Source: Kumtagia sp964244725 (lineage in GTDB: Bacteria; Pseudomonadota; Alphaproteobacteria; Rhizobiales; Rhizobiaceae). From it: a stretch of 64,000 nt of DNA. Each line of letters starts with the position of its first letter. Positions within the stretch are counted from its first letter, which is position 1. Below the pieces are notes generated by a model that was not told where the DNA came from, ran no database searches, and was given only the letters and a program-made list of their open reading frames with translations. The stretch covers positions 124,001 to 188,000 of the forward strand of contig CAXTJQ010000004.1 of NCBI GenBank assembly GCA_964244725.1, read 5' to 3'. Made by a program: the position numbers and the translations under genes. Shown here in pieces: positions 51,766 through 61,602 of this stretch.

Positions 51766-52089
51766 TTGATCCCGATTCTCTTCAGCGTCGCGGCGCTCGC
51801 CGAAATCGCCGGCTGCTTCGCGTTCTGGGCCTGGTGGCGGCAGGGCGCGTCCATGTTCTGGTTGCTGCCCGGGGCGGCGTCGCTCTGTCTGTTCGCCTGG
51901 ATGCTCGCCCTGTCCTTCCTTCCGCAAGCGGGCCGCACCTACGCGGCCTATGGCGGCATCTACATCGTGGCCTCGCTGCTCTGGTTGTGGTGGGTCGAAG
52001 GCCTGCGGCCCGACCGATGGGACGTCACCGGCGCCGTCATGTGCCTGGCAGGCGCGAGCGTCATCCTGCTTTCGCATCGCGCCGTCTGA
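51766..52089 (+). CDS. YnfA/UPF0060 family small membrane protein
   Basis: About 107 residues with four transmembrane helices. Family markers are AALAEIAGCFAFWAW near the start, QAGRTYAAYGGIYIVASLLWLWWVEG in the middle, and DVTGAVMCLAG at the end. Its function is unproven; YnfA has been proposed as an SMR-like exporter. The start taken is TTG, with GAGG 5 nt upstream, which gives the usual 108-residue length. The frame is open to a TTG at 51700 that overlaps the cfa end. Confidence 0.8.
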   Translation: MIPILFSVAALAEIAGCFAFWAWWRQGASMFWLLPGAASLCLFAWMLALSFLPQAGRTYAAYGGIYIVASLLWLWWVEGLRPDRWDVTGAVMCLAGASVILLSHRAV

Positions 52090-52096
52090 CCGCGCG

Positions 52097-53068
52097 ATGG
52101 AGTTGCCCGCCGCGCTGCGCCGCGCCATCGACCTGATGCTCGAGGGGACGCCGCTGGCCGACCTGCGGCAAGCCGCCGGGGCGCTGTCGCAACGCTACCG
52201 CGCCGAGACCCGCGACGGTCGATACCATCTGGACGCGGAAGGCGCGGTGCGGGCCTATCTCGCCGCGCGCATGCCGGCCACCTTTGGCGCGGTCCGCGCG
52301 GGTCTGGACGCGGTGGCGCAAGCCGCGCCTGATTTCCGGCCCTCGACCCTCCTCGACGCGGGCGCGGGACCGGGGACCGTCTTGTGGGCCGCAGCCGACC
52401 TTTGGCCCGGCCTCGCCCGGGCGACGCTGATCGAAGGCAGCGCGCAGGTCCGGCGCGCCGGCGAGAGATTGGCGCAGGGCGCCGCGCTGCCGCGCGCCGA
52501 CTGGCTGGCGGGCGAGATCACGGACGCTTTGCCGCATGCCGAAACGGCCGATCTGGTGACGTTGTCCTATGTCCTCGACGAACTTCCTCCGGCTGCGATC
52601 GCACCGGTCGTGACGCGCCTGTGGGCGCTGACGAAAGGGGTCCTCCTCATCGTCGAACCCGGTACGCCGGCAGGCTGGCGACGAATCCTGCTGGCGCGCG
52701 ATACGCTGATCGCGAACGCCGCCGCGATCCTGGCGCCCTGCCCGCACGATGCGGCATGCCCGCTCGCCGCGCCGGACTGGTGCCATTTCGCGCAGCGCGT
52801 CGCTCGCTCGCGCATGCACCGCCTCGCCAAGGGCGGCGACGTTGCGTGGGAGGACGAGAAGTTCATCTACGTCGCCGCCGCGAGAACCTCGGCCGCCGCG
52901 TCCTGGTCGAGGGTGCTCGCGCCGCCGCGACAGGCGAGCGGCATGGTCGGCTTGAAGCTATGCCGGCCCGATGGAACGGTCGAGTCCCGGCTCGCCACGC
53001 GCCGCGAGGGGCAGGTCTTCAAAGCGGCGCGAAAAGTTCAGTGGGGCGACGCGGCGGATTTGCCCTGA
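52097..53068 (+). CDS. Rsm22-family small-ribosomal-subunit methyltransferase-like protein
   Basis: A 323-residue protein of the Rsm22/METTL17 family. SAM-binding-like LLDAGAGPGTVLWAAADLWP lies near residue 80, and YVLDELPP follows. The cysteine-rich segment CPHDAACPL with a nearby DWCHF, plus a later Cys in LKLCRPDG, fits the four-cysteine iron-sulfur site of METTL17 homologues. In mitochondria the family is needed for small-subunit assembly; the bacterial role is less clear. Its 3' end overlaps the convergent HAD gene by 31 bp. Confidence 0.88.
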   Translation: MELPAALRRAIDLMLEGTPLADLRQAAGALSQRYRAETRDGRYHLDAEGAVRAYLAARMPATFGAVRAGLDAVAQAAPDFRPSTLLDAGAGPGTVLWAAADLWPGLARATLIEGSAQVRRAGERLAQGAALPRADWLAGEITDALPHAETADLVTLSYVLDELPPAAIAPVVTRLWALTKGVLLIVEPGTPAGWRRILLARDTLIANAAAILAPCPHDAACPLAAPDWCHFAQRVARSRMHRLAKGGDVAWEDEKFIYVAAARTSAAASWSRVLAPPRQASGMVGLKLCRPDGTVESRLATRREGQVFKAARKVQWGDAADLP

Positions 53069-53769
53069 ACGGCCTCGATCTCGTCGAGGATGGCGGCCAG
53101 GCGACCGAGATCGGCGATCTCGCGAAATTTCGGGTGATCGCGCGGCGCCTCGGCGTGTTCGAGAATCCAGGTCAAGTCATGCGGCACGAATACGCCCCAG
53201 GCGCCCGCGTCCAACGCCGGCAGGATATCCGACTTCAGGGAATTGCCGATCATCATGGCGCGTTGCGCGCCGTCGCCGTGGCGCGCGAAGAGGCGCGCGT
53301 AGGTCGCGGGCGATTTGTCGCTGACGATCTCCACCGCATCGAAGCGCTCGCCGAGGCCGGACTGCGCCAGCTTGCGCTCCTGGTCGAACAGGTCGCCCTT
53401 GGTGATCAGGACGAGCCGGTAGCGGCCGCCCAGCGCGTCGAGCGCTTCTGCCGCATGAGGGAGGGGCTCGATCGGATGGGAGAGCATCTCGCGGCCGATC
53501 GACAGGATTTCGGCGATGATGCGCCCCGGCGCCGTCCCGTCCGTGACCTCGATCGCCGTCTCGACCATTGACAGCGTAAAGCCTTTGATCCCAAAACCGT
53601 AGTGGGCGAGATTGCGGCGTTCGGCTTCAAGCAGCCGCGCGGACAGCGCCGCAGGTTCGGCGAAATCGGCGAGCAATGCAGCAAACCGCGACTCGCTCAG
53701 CCGGAAGAACTGTTCGTTCTGCCAGAGCGTATCGTCGGCGTCGAAACCGATGGTGGTCAGCGCGCTCAT
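53038..53769 (-). CDS. HAD family hydrolase
   Basis: A 243-residue haloacid-dehalogenase-like phosphatase. Motif I is FDADDTLWQNE (DxDxT with catalytic Asp), motif II is LVLITKGD, and motif III/IV is MMIGNSLKSDILPALDAG. The cap domain is helical (about 20-95). The substrate is unknown, probably a small phosphorylated metabolite. The start chosen puts motif I at residue 10. In-frame codons upstream lack support. Confidence 0.88.
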   Translation of the reverse strand: MSALTTIGFDADDTLWQNEQFFRLSESRFAALLADFAEPAALSARLLEAERRNLAHYGFGIKGFTLSMVETAIEVTDGTAPGRIIAEILSIGREMLSHPIEPLPHAAEALDALGGRYRLVLITKGDLFDQERKLAQSGLGERFDAVEIVSDKSPATYARLFARHGDGAQRAMMIGNSLKSDILPALDAGAWGVFVPHDLTWILEHAEAPRDHPKFREIADLGRLAAILDEIEAVQGKSAASPH

Positions 53770-54048
53770 GGCCCGCCTTATAGCCGGCCCCCCAGGAGAC
53801 GCCATACCGGACTTCCATAAGGCGGCGAGGCAAGAGCGCCCGGTCAACGCAAGATTGCCCACGAGGCATCCGTTGTTCCCATTTTGTTCTGGTAAAGCCG
53901 CCGCTATCGTGATAGCCGAGGCGGGTCAATGGCAAATCTTTCCACGGAAATATTCGGCCTGTGAATCCCGTGTGGCGGCGGGCATCAATTCACCATTGCT
54001 TAACGCATTCTGCTAGGCGGTGAGTCCACGATCAGGAGAGGTAGCCGG

Positions 54049-55539
54049 ATGGCCGAAGCCGCGCGAAGATATGCCGTCGCCGAAACGCCGCTCTACCGCG
54101 AGGCGCCGAACAACATCGAGGCCGAACAGGCGCTGCTCGGCGCGGTGCTGGTCAATAACGACGCCTTCTACCGCGTCTCGGACTTTCTCAAGTCGAGCCA
54201 TTTCCACGAACCGCTGCACCGCAAGGTGTTCGAGGTCGCGGGCGAACTCATCCGCATGGGCAAGGTCGCCACGCCGATCACGCTGAAGACCTTCCTGCCG
54301 GCCGACGAGAAGGTCGGGGACATGACCGTCGCGCAATATCTGGTGCGGCTGGCGGCCGAGGCCGTGACCGTCATCAACGCGTCGGACTATGGACGGGCGA
54401 TCTACGATCTGGCGACGCGGCGCGCGCTGATCATGGTCGGAGAGGACATGGTCAACATAGCCTACGACGCGCCGGTCGACATGGCGCCGGCCGAGCAGAT
54501 CGAAGACGCCGAGCGCCGGCTGTTCGAACTGGCCGAGACGGGCCGCTACGACGGCGGCTTCGAGAGCTTCACCGACGCGGTCAAGACCGCGATCGACATG
54601 GCCAACGCCGCCTACATGCGCGACGGACACCTGTCCGGCATCTCGACCGGATTTCGCGACCTCGACCGACGCATGGGCGGGCTGCAGCCGTCGGACCTGA
54701 TCGTGCTCGCCGGCCGTCCCGGCATGGGCAAGAGTTCGCTCGCCACCAACATCGCCTTCAACATCGCCCATGCCTACGAGCCGGCGCAGCAGGCGGACGG
54801 ATCGTTCAAAGCCGCGAACGGCGGCGTGGTCGGCCTGTTCTCGCTGGAAATGTCGTCTGAGCAACTCGCGACCCGCATCATCTCGGAGCAGACCGAAATC
54901 CCGTCCTCGAAAATCCGGCGCGGCGAAATCAGCGAGACCGATTTCGAGAAGCTCGTGGGCTGCTCGCAGATGATGCAGAAAATCCCGCTCTACATCGACC
55001 AGACCGGCGGCATCTCGATCGCCCAGCTCTCGGCGCGGGCGCGCCGCCTGAAGCGCCAGCGCGGCCTGGACGTGATCGTCATTGACTACATCCAGCTCAT
55101 GCAGGGGTCTTCGGCAAAGGCGAGCCAGGGCCGCGTGCAGGAGGTGACGGAGATCACGACCGGATTGAAGTCGCTCGCCAAGGAACTCGGCGTGCCGATC
55201 ATCGCGCTGTCGCAGCTGTCGCGCCAGGTCGAGAGCCGCGACGACAAGCGGCCGCAACTCTCCGACCTGCGCGAATCGGGGTCGATCGAGCAGGATGCCG
55301 ACGTGGTGATGTTCATCTACCGCGAGGAATACTACCTGAAAAACAAGGAGCCCAATCCCGGCACGCTCGAATACACGCAGTGGGAAACGTCAATGAACGA
55401 AGCGCGCGGCAAGGCGGAGGTCATCATCGCCAAGCAGCGGCACGGCCCGACCGGCACGATCGGCGTTGGTTTCCAAGGCGAGTTCACGCGGTTCTTCGAC
55501 CTGGCGGAGGACAGCCATATGCCGGAACGGTATGAGTAG
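54049..55539 (+). CDS. dnaB: Replicative DNA helicase
   Basis: A 496-residue hexameric helicase that unwinds DNA at the fork. The N-terminal domain opens PNNIEAEQALLGAVL; the RecA-like C-terminal domain has Walker A LAGRPGMGKSSLA, Walker B VIVIDYIQLM and the C-terminal SQLSRQVESRDDKRPQLSDLRESG. No intein. AGGAGAG precedes the ATG. In many Rhizobiales alr and radA follow; here a DUF3800 gene starts in the dnaB stop codon instead. Confidence 0.97.
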   Translation: MAEAARRYAVAETPLYREAPNNIEAEQALLGAVLVNNDAFYRVSDFLKSSHFHEPLHRKVFEVAGELIRMGKVATPITLKTFLPADEKVGDMTVAQYLVRLAAEAVTVINASDYGRAIYDLATRRALIMVGEDMVNIAYDAPVDMAPAEQIEDAERRLFELAETGRYDGGFESFTDAVKTAIDMANAAYMRDGHLSGISTGFRDLDRRMGGLQPSDLIVLAGRPGMGKSSLATNIAFNIAHAYEPAQQADGSFKAANGGVVGLFSLEMSSEQLATRIISEQTEIPSSKIRRGEISETDFEKLVGCSQMMQKIPLYIDQTGGISIAQLSARARRLKRQRGLDVIVIDYIQLMQGSSAKASQGRVQEVTEITTGLKSLAKELGVPIIALSQLSRQVESRDDKRPQLSDLRESGSIEQDADVVMFIYREEYYLKNKEPNPGTLEYTQWETSMNEARGKAEVIIAKQRHGPTGTIGVGFQGEFTRFFDLAEDSHMPERYE

Positions 55540-56270
55540 TGCCGATACTGCTCTTTCTGGACGAGTCCGGCGACCACAATCTGTCGATCATAGACCCGCA
55601 ATATCCCGTTTTTGTTCTCGGGGGCATTGTTCTTGAAAGCGGCTATGCGGCAATCGAACTGACCGAGTCGCTGGATCGTTTCAAGCGGGAGATTTTTGGA
55701 GACTCTTGTCTGGTTCTCCACACGGCCGACATCGTGCGAAATCGAAATGGGTTCGAGAGATTGAAGGATCGGTCATTCCGTCAGAATTTTTTGCTCAAGC
55801 TCAATTCTATAATGCGCGATCTGAACTACAGCGTCATAGCATGCGCCATCCGCAAAGACGATCATCTAGCCCGATATGGTTTGGCAGCGCTCGATCCTTA
55901 CCTGCTCAGTCTCGATGTTGTGGTCGAGAGGTTTTGCCGCATCATAGGTGATGTACCCGATGGCGGAATCATCATCGCCGAAAAGCGTAATTCCGCACTT
56001 GATCGACAACTCGACCTGGCCTGGCTTAATCTCAAAATCCAAGGAACAAGACATTTTCAGGCTAAGGATATCGAGAAACGAGTCTCGAGCCTCAATCTGA
56101 GATCGAAAAGTGACAATATCGCGGGGCTTCAACTTGCCGATCTGGTTGTTTCTCCGATCGGAAGACATTTCCTCCGGAAAGCGGATAAGGAAGACTGGAC
56201 GATCGTAAAGAGCAAGTCCCATCGAAACCGATCAGGAACGATCGACGGATACGTGACCATACCGAAATGA
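55539..56270 (+). CDS. DUF3800 domain protein
   Basis: A 243-residue protein. The N-terminal LLFLDESGDHNLS and the C-terminal AGLQLADLVVSPIGR are the two signature segments of DUF3800, an RNase H-like fold with acidic residues that suggests nuclease activity, often found near mobile elements and defence genes. The start is GTG overlapping the dnaB stop by one base (TAGTG). Base composition is clearly AT-richer than its neighbours and codon use differs (AGA, ATA, TTG codons), pointing to recent transfer. The reaction and substrate are unknown. Confidence 0.85.
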   Translation: MPILLFLDESGDHNLSIIDPQYPVFVLGGIVLESGYAAIELTESLDRFKREIFGDSCLVLHTADIVRNRNGFERLKDRSFRQNFLLKLNSIMRDLNYSVIACAIRKDDHLARYGLAALDPYLLSLDVVVERFCRIIGDVPDGGIIIAEKRNSALDRQLDLAWLNLKIQGTRHFQAKDIEKRVSSLNLRSKSDNIAGLQLADLVVSPIGRHFLRKADKEDWTIVKSKSHRNRSGTIDGYVTIPK

Positions 56271-56391
56271 GATGGGACCAGTTCCCGCTACGCAGTAACC
56301 AGTCCACGTCATTAAGATGCGGACGAAGGGCTTCTTTGTTAAGCAACACCGTTGACGCGCGGCCTCGTCGAATCGCGTCGAGACTCAGGTG

Positions 56392-57798
<1,407 letters not shown>

Positions 57799-57842
57799 GC
57801 GCGGCCGGTCCCGAGGGGACCTCGCGAGGGAATGGGGACGAG

Positions 57843-58448
57843 ATGCCGATAACGCTGCTTGACGGAATTCTCGTCGGCTTCACGCTCGTCTCGGCGATGC
57901 TCGCCATGGTGCGCGGCTTTTCACGCGAAGTCCTCTCGATCGTCTCGTGGATCGCGGCGGCGGCGGCGGCCTTCCTGCTCTACAAGGACGTGCTTCCCTA
58001 CGTTCAGCCGCATGTCGACAACGACCAGCTGGCGCTCGCTGTCAGCGCCGGCATCGTCTTCGTGGTCACGCTGATCATCGTCACGCTCATCACCATGAAG
58101 ATCGCCGATCTGATCATCGATTCACGGATCGGCGCGCTCGACCGGACGCTGGGCTTCCTCTACGGCGCGGCGCGGGGCATCCTGGTCGTGGCTGTGGCGC
58201 TGCTGTTCTTCAGCTGGCTGGTCGGGGCCAAGCCGCCGGCCTGGATCGCCGAGGCCAAGTCGCGTCCGCTGCTGGACAGCATCGGCGCCTATATCGAAAG
58301 CCTGCTGCCCGAGGACCCGGAAAACTCGTTCCTCAAGCGCCTGTCGCCCGGCGAAACGCCGCCCGGCGCGACCCCCGCCGAGGCGCCGCCGGCCGATGCG
58401 CCGCCGGCCGAGGCAAGTCCCGCGACCCCACCCACCAGCGCCAATTGA
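57843..58448 (+). CDS. cvpA: CvpA family membrane protein
   Basis: A 201-residue inner-membrane protein with four transmembrane helices (starting TLLDGILVGFTLVSAMLAMVRG) and a long Pro/Ala-rich C-terminal tail. CvpA is needed for colicin V production and envelope homeostasis in E. coli; it usually precedes purF, as here. GGGGACGAG precedes the ATG. Confidence 0.93.
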   Translation: MPITLLDGILVGFTLVSAMLAMVRGFSREVLSIVSWIAAAAAAFLLYKDVLPYVQPHVDNDQLALAVSAGIVFVVTLIIVTLITMKIADLIIDSRIGALDRTLGFLYGAARGILVVAVALLFFSWLVGAKPPAWIAEAKSRPLLDSIGAYIESLLPEDPENSFLKRLSPGETPPGATPAEAPPADAPPAEASPATPPTSAN

Positions 58449-58505
58449 CGATGGCGCAAGGCGTCGCCTGACTCTATATGACGTGTTTGCGACGAGGATC
58501 GCCTG

Positions 58506-59975
58506 ATGCCGCTTGCGGACGCGACGCTGCTTGCCGAGGCCGACGATCATTTCCACGACGAGTGCGGGGTGTTCGGAATCTTCGGACGCCAGGACGCCGC
58601 GGCGATCGTGACGCTGGGCCTTCACGCCCTGCAGCATCGGGGCCAGGAAGCGGCGGGCATCGTATCCTATGACGGCGCCCAATTCCATGTGGAGCGCCAT
58701 GTCGGCCTGATCGGCGACAATTTCACCCGGCCGGCGGTGATGGACCGGCTGCAGGGCACGCGCGCCATCGGCCATACGCGCTACGCCACGACCGGCGGAT
58801 CCGGCCTGCGCAACGTGCAGCCGCTGTTCGCGGAACTCGCCGATGGCGGACTGGCGATCGCGCATAACGGCAACATCACCAATGCGATGACCGTGCAGCG
58901 GACCCTTCAGAAGCAGGGCTCGATCTTTTCCTCGACTTCCGACACCGAGACGATCCTGCATCTCGTCGCCACGAGCAAGGAGCGCGACGTCAATTCGCGG
59001 TTCATCGAAGCGATCCGCCAGCTCGAGGGCGCGTTCTCGCTCGTCGCGCTGTCGTCCAAGAAGATGATCGGCTGCCGCGATCCGCTCGGCATCCGGCCGC
59101 TGGTGCTCGGCGACCTCGACGGGGCCTGGATCCTGGCGTCGGAAACCTGCGCGCTCGACATCATCGGCGCGCGCTTCGTGCGCGATTTGAAGCCGGGCGA
59201 GATGGTGATCGTCACCGCCAAGGGGATCGAGAGCCTGTTCCCGTTCGAGCCGCAGAAATCGCGCTTCTGCGTGTTCGAATATGTCTATTTCGCCCGGCCC
59301 GATTCGTCGGTCGAGGGCCGCAACGTCTACGACGTGCGCAAGCGCATCGGCGCGGAACTCGCGCGCGAGAGCCCGGTGGCGGCCGACATCGTCGTCCCTG
59401 TGCCCGATTCGGGCACGCCGGCGGCGATCGGCTTCAGCCAGGAGGCCGGCATCCCGTTCGAGCTCGGGATCATTCGCAACCATTATGTCGGGCGCACCTT
59501 CATCTCGCCGGGCGATTCGATCCGCCATATGGGCGTCAAGCTGAAGCACAACGCCAACCGCCGCATCATCGAGGGCAAGCGCGTCGTACTCGTCGACGAT
59601 TCGATCGTGCGCGGGACGACCAGCCAGAAGATCGTGCAGATGGTGCGCGATGCCGGCGCGAAAGAGGTGCATATGCGCATCGCATCGCCGCCGACGCGGG
59701 CGTCCTGCTTCTATGGCGTGGATACGCCCGAGAAGGCCAAGCTGCTGGCCTCGCGCATGTCGGTCGAGGAGATGGCCGACTTCATCCGCGTCGATTCGCT
59801 CGGCTTCCTGTCGCTCGACGGGCTTTACCGCGCGGTCGGCGAAACGGGCCGCAACGGCGACCAGCCGCAATTCTGCGACGCCTGTTTTTCGAACGAATAT
59901 CCGACGCGCCTGACCGACATCGACGGCTCGGACAATGTGCGCACGCTGTCGCTGCTGGCGACCGGCGGGCAGTAG
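58506..59975 (+). CDS. purF: Amidophosphoribosyltransferase
   Basis: A 489-residue enzyme for the first committed step of purine synthesis (PRPP + Gln to phosphoribosylamine). The nucleophile is Cys20 in DECGVFG, so the first 19 residues form a propeptide that must be removed. The PRPP site is VVLVDDSIVRGTTSQK. Cysteines in RFCVFEY, ASCFYGVD and FCDACFS correspond to the four [4Fe-4S] ligands known from Bacillus subtilis PurF, so it belongs to the propeptide-plus-cluster, oxygen-sensitive class. cvpA precedes it. Confidence 0.96.
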   Translation: MPLADATLLAEADDHFHDECGVFGIFGRQDAAAIVTLGLHALQHRGQEAAGIVSYDGAQFHVERHVGLIGDNFTRPAVMDRLQGTRAIGHTRYATTGGSGLRNVQPLFAELADGGLAIAHNGNITNAMTVQRTLQKQGSIFSSTSDTETILHLVATSKERDVNSRFIEAIRQLEGAFSLVALSSKKMIGCRDPLGIRPLVLGDLDGAWILASETCALDIIGARFVRDLKPGEMVIVTAKGIESLFPFEPQKSRFCVFEYVYFARPDSSVEGRNVYDVRKRIGAELARESPVAADIVVPVPDSGTPAAIGFSQEAGIPFELGIIRNHYVGRTFISPGDSIRHMGVKLKHNANRRIIEGKRVVLVDDSIVRGTTSQKIVQMVRDAGAKEVHMRIASPPTRASCFYGVDTPEKAKLLASRMSVEEMADFIRVDSLGFLSLDGLYRAVGETGRNGDQPQFCDACFSNEYPTRLTDIDGSDNVRTLSLLATGGQ

Positions 59976-59988
59976 ACATTAGCGGCTC

Positions 59989-60017
59989 TTGCTAACATTT
60001 CGAACGTGCATTATATG
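59989..60017 (+). promoter_or_regulatory. Predicted higBA promoter
   Basis: TTGCTA, an exact 17-nt spacer and TATATG, in an AT-rich patch 14 nt after the purF stop and about 88 nt before the toxin ATG. An inverted repeat brackets the -10. Confidence 0.6.
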
Positions 60018-60023
60018 GCACGT
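60004..60023. promoter_or_regulatory. Predicted HigA operator
   Basis: Perfect 6-bp arms ACGTGC (60004-60009) and GCACGT (60018-60023) surround the -10 hexamer. Binding of the XRE-type antitoxin or of the complex there would block transcription, the normal autoregulation of such modules. Confidence 0.55.
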
Positions 60024-60104
60024 ATACGGCGACAGACTTGCACGCAAATAGACCCAATCAAAATTCTTTAAATTTTAGTATGTGAATGATTACAAGGGTT
60101 TATT

Positions 60105-60461
60105 ATGATTCTTGTCGTCTTTTTCGCAACCGTCTCAGGAAACGAACCTTCGCGCGAATGGATCAAGAAACTCAGTACTGAGGAGAAACAGATTGTAGGA
60201 GCGGACCTGAGAACAGTGCAGTTCGGTTTTCCGATGGGCATGCCGCTTTGCAAGCCTCTGCGCGACGGCCTTTGCGAGGTGAGGTCGTCATTGCCTTCCG
60301 GAAATGAAGCTCGCATTCTGTTCAGTCACGAACCCATGGGACTCCTTGTCCTGCATGGATTCATCAAGAAGTCGCAAAGAACGCCGCCGGCAGAAATCGA
60401 GCTGGCGCTCAGGAGACGTGATGAGTATCGATCCAGACAAAGGCGGGGCGGACAACGATGA
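60105..60461 (+). CDS. higB: Type II toxin, HigB/RelE-like (Gp49-like) family
   Basis: A 118-residue basic protein with the family fold: FATVSGNEPSREWIKKLSTEEKQ, TVQFGFPMGMPLCKPLRDGLCEVRSSLPSG, ARILFSHEPMGLLVLHGFIKKSQRTPPAEIELALRR. Toxins of this kind cut mRNA on the ribosome. It lies upstream of its antitoxin, the typical hig order, and overlaps that gene by 41 nt. All family segments are present, so it should be active. Confidence 0.88.
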   Translation: MILVVFFATVSGNEPSREWIKKLSTEEKQIVGADLRTVQFGFPMGMPLCKPLRDGLCEVRSSLPSGNEARILFSHEPMGLLVLHGFIKKSQRTPPAEIELALRRRDEYRSRQRRGGQR

Positions 60462-60756
60462 CGATCGTGGTGACATCGCCAATCCTCATCATGGATCCCG
60501 CCTTGAAGATTTTCTTGCCGAAGAAGGCCTGTTGGAGATCGCGACACGGCTTGCCGTCAAGCGCGTGATCGCGTGGCAACTGCGCAACGAAATGCAAAGG
60601 CGGGGCCTCACCAAAACGGACATGGCAGCTCGCATGGAAACCAGCAGGCGGCAGTTGGACAGGGTTCTCAATCCCGACGACGACAACGTCACGCTTCAGA
60701 CGCTCGATCGCGCGGCCCGGGCGATCGGGCACACGCTTCGGGTCGAACTGGCGTAA
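60421..60756 (+). CDS. higA: Type II antitoxin, HigA-like XRE family
   Basis: A 111-residue antitoxin. The N-terminal half is acidic (GGADNDDDRGD) and a Cro/XRE HTH follows (NEMQRRGLTKTDMAARMETSRRQLDRVL with NVTLQTLDRAARAIG). AGGAG 5 nt before the ATG sets the start inside the toxin gene, so translation is coupled. Its TAA stop overlaps the ATG of the next gene (an SDR) by one base. Confidence 0.88.
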   Translation: MSIDPDKGGADNDDDRGDIANPHHGSRLEDFLAEEGLLEIATRLAVKRVIAWQLRNEMQRRGLTKTDMAARMETSRRQLDRVLNPDDDNVTLQTLDRAARAIGHTLRVELA

Positions 60757-61496
60757 TGGAAATCAACCTCTCCGGTCGCGTCGCGGTCGTCACCGGCGCG
60801 TCGCGGGGGATCGGCTATCATGCCGCCAGGCATCTGGCGGCGGCGGGCGCGCATGTGATCGCGGTGGCGCGGACGAGCGGTGGGCTGGAGGACCTCGACG
60901 ACGATATCAAGGCGGCCGGGGGGCAGGCGACGCTCGTCCCGCTGGACGTCACCGACATGGGCGGCCTCGACCGGCTCGGCGCGGCGATCCACGAGCGCTG
61001 GGGCAAGCTCGACATCCTGGTCGCCAACGCGGCTATCCTCGGCGCGATCTCGCCGCTCGGCCATGTCGAGGCCAAGACCTTCGAAAAGGTGATGAGCGTG
61101 AACGTCGTCGCGACGTGGCGGCTGATCCGGTCGGTCGATCCGCTGCTGCGGCTATCGAATGCCGGGCGAGCAGTGATCGTGTCGTCCAATGCCGCGCATT
61201 CGGCGCGCGCCTTCTGGGGGCCTTACGCGGCGTCCAAAGCCGCGGTCGAGACGATGATGCGATCGTGGGCGGACGAGACCAAAAACCTGGCGCTGCGCGT
61301 CAACGCCTTTGATCCAGGCCGCACCCGGACCGCGATGCGCGCGCAGGCGATGCCGGGCGAGGACCCCGGGACGCTGCCGCACCCGTCGGATGTCGCGGCG
61401 AGGATGGCGCCGCTGGTCGACCCTCGTCTCAAAGAAACCGGCCTGATCTTCCAGGCCGCGCACGACCGTTTCGTCGCCTATCGGCAGCCCGAATAG
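60756..61496 (+). CDS. SDR family oxidoreductase
   Basis: A 246-residue classical short-chain dehydrogenase: VVTGASRGIGYHAARHL (cofactor), NAAILGAISPLG, Ser in VIVSSNAAHSARAFWG and the Y-x3-K in PYAASKAAV. The C-terminal substrate region gives no specific function. In Rhizobiales such an SDR commonly follows purF directly. Here higBA lies between, and the SDR start is embedded in the higA stop (TAATG). Confidence 0.88.
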   Translation: MEINLSGRVAVVTGASRGIGYHAARHLAAAGAHVIAVARTSGGLEDLDDDIKAAGGQATLVPLDVTDMGGLDRLGAAIHERWGKLDILVANAAILGAISPLGHVEAKTFEKVMSVNVVATWRLIRSVDPLLRLSNAGRAVIVSSNAAHSARAFWGPYAASKAAVETMMRSWADETKNLALRVNAFDPGRTRTAMRAQAMPGEDPGTLPHPSDVAARMAPLVDPRLKETGLIFQAAHDRFVAYRQPE

Positions 61497-61602
61497 CCGC
61501 CTGCGCCAATGCGCGGCGCATCGTGGCGTAGCCCTTGCCATGCGTTGACGCCTATAGCATCGCATCATCGCAACGCGGCCGGCCGCGGTCGGGACCATCA
61601 CC

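Noticed and set aside
54049..55539. Possible intein in dnaB
   Set aside because: The protein is 496 residues and the Walker A and B regions are continuous, so there is no insertion.
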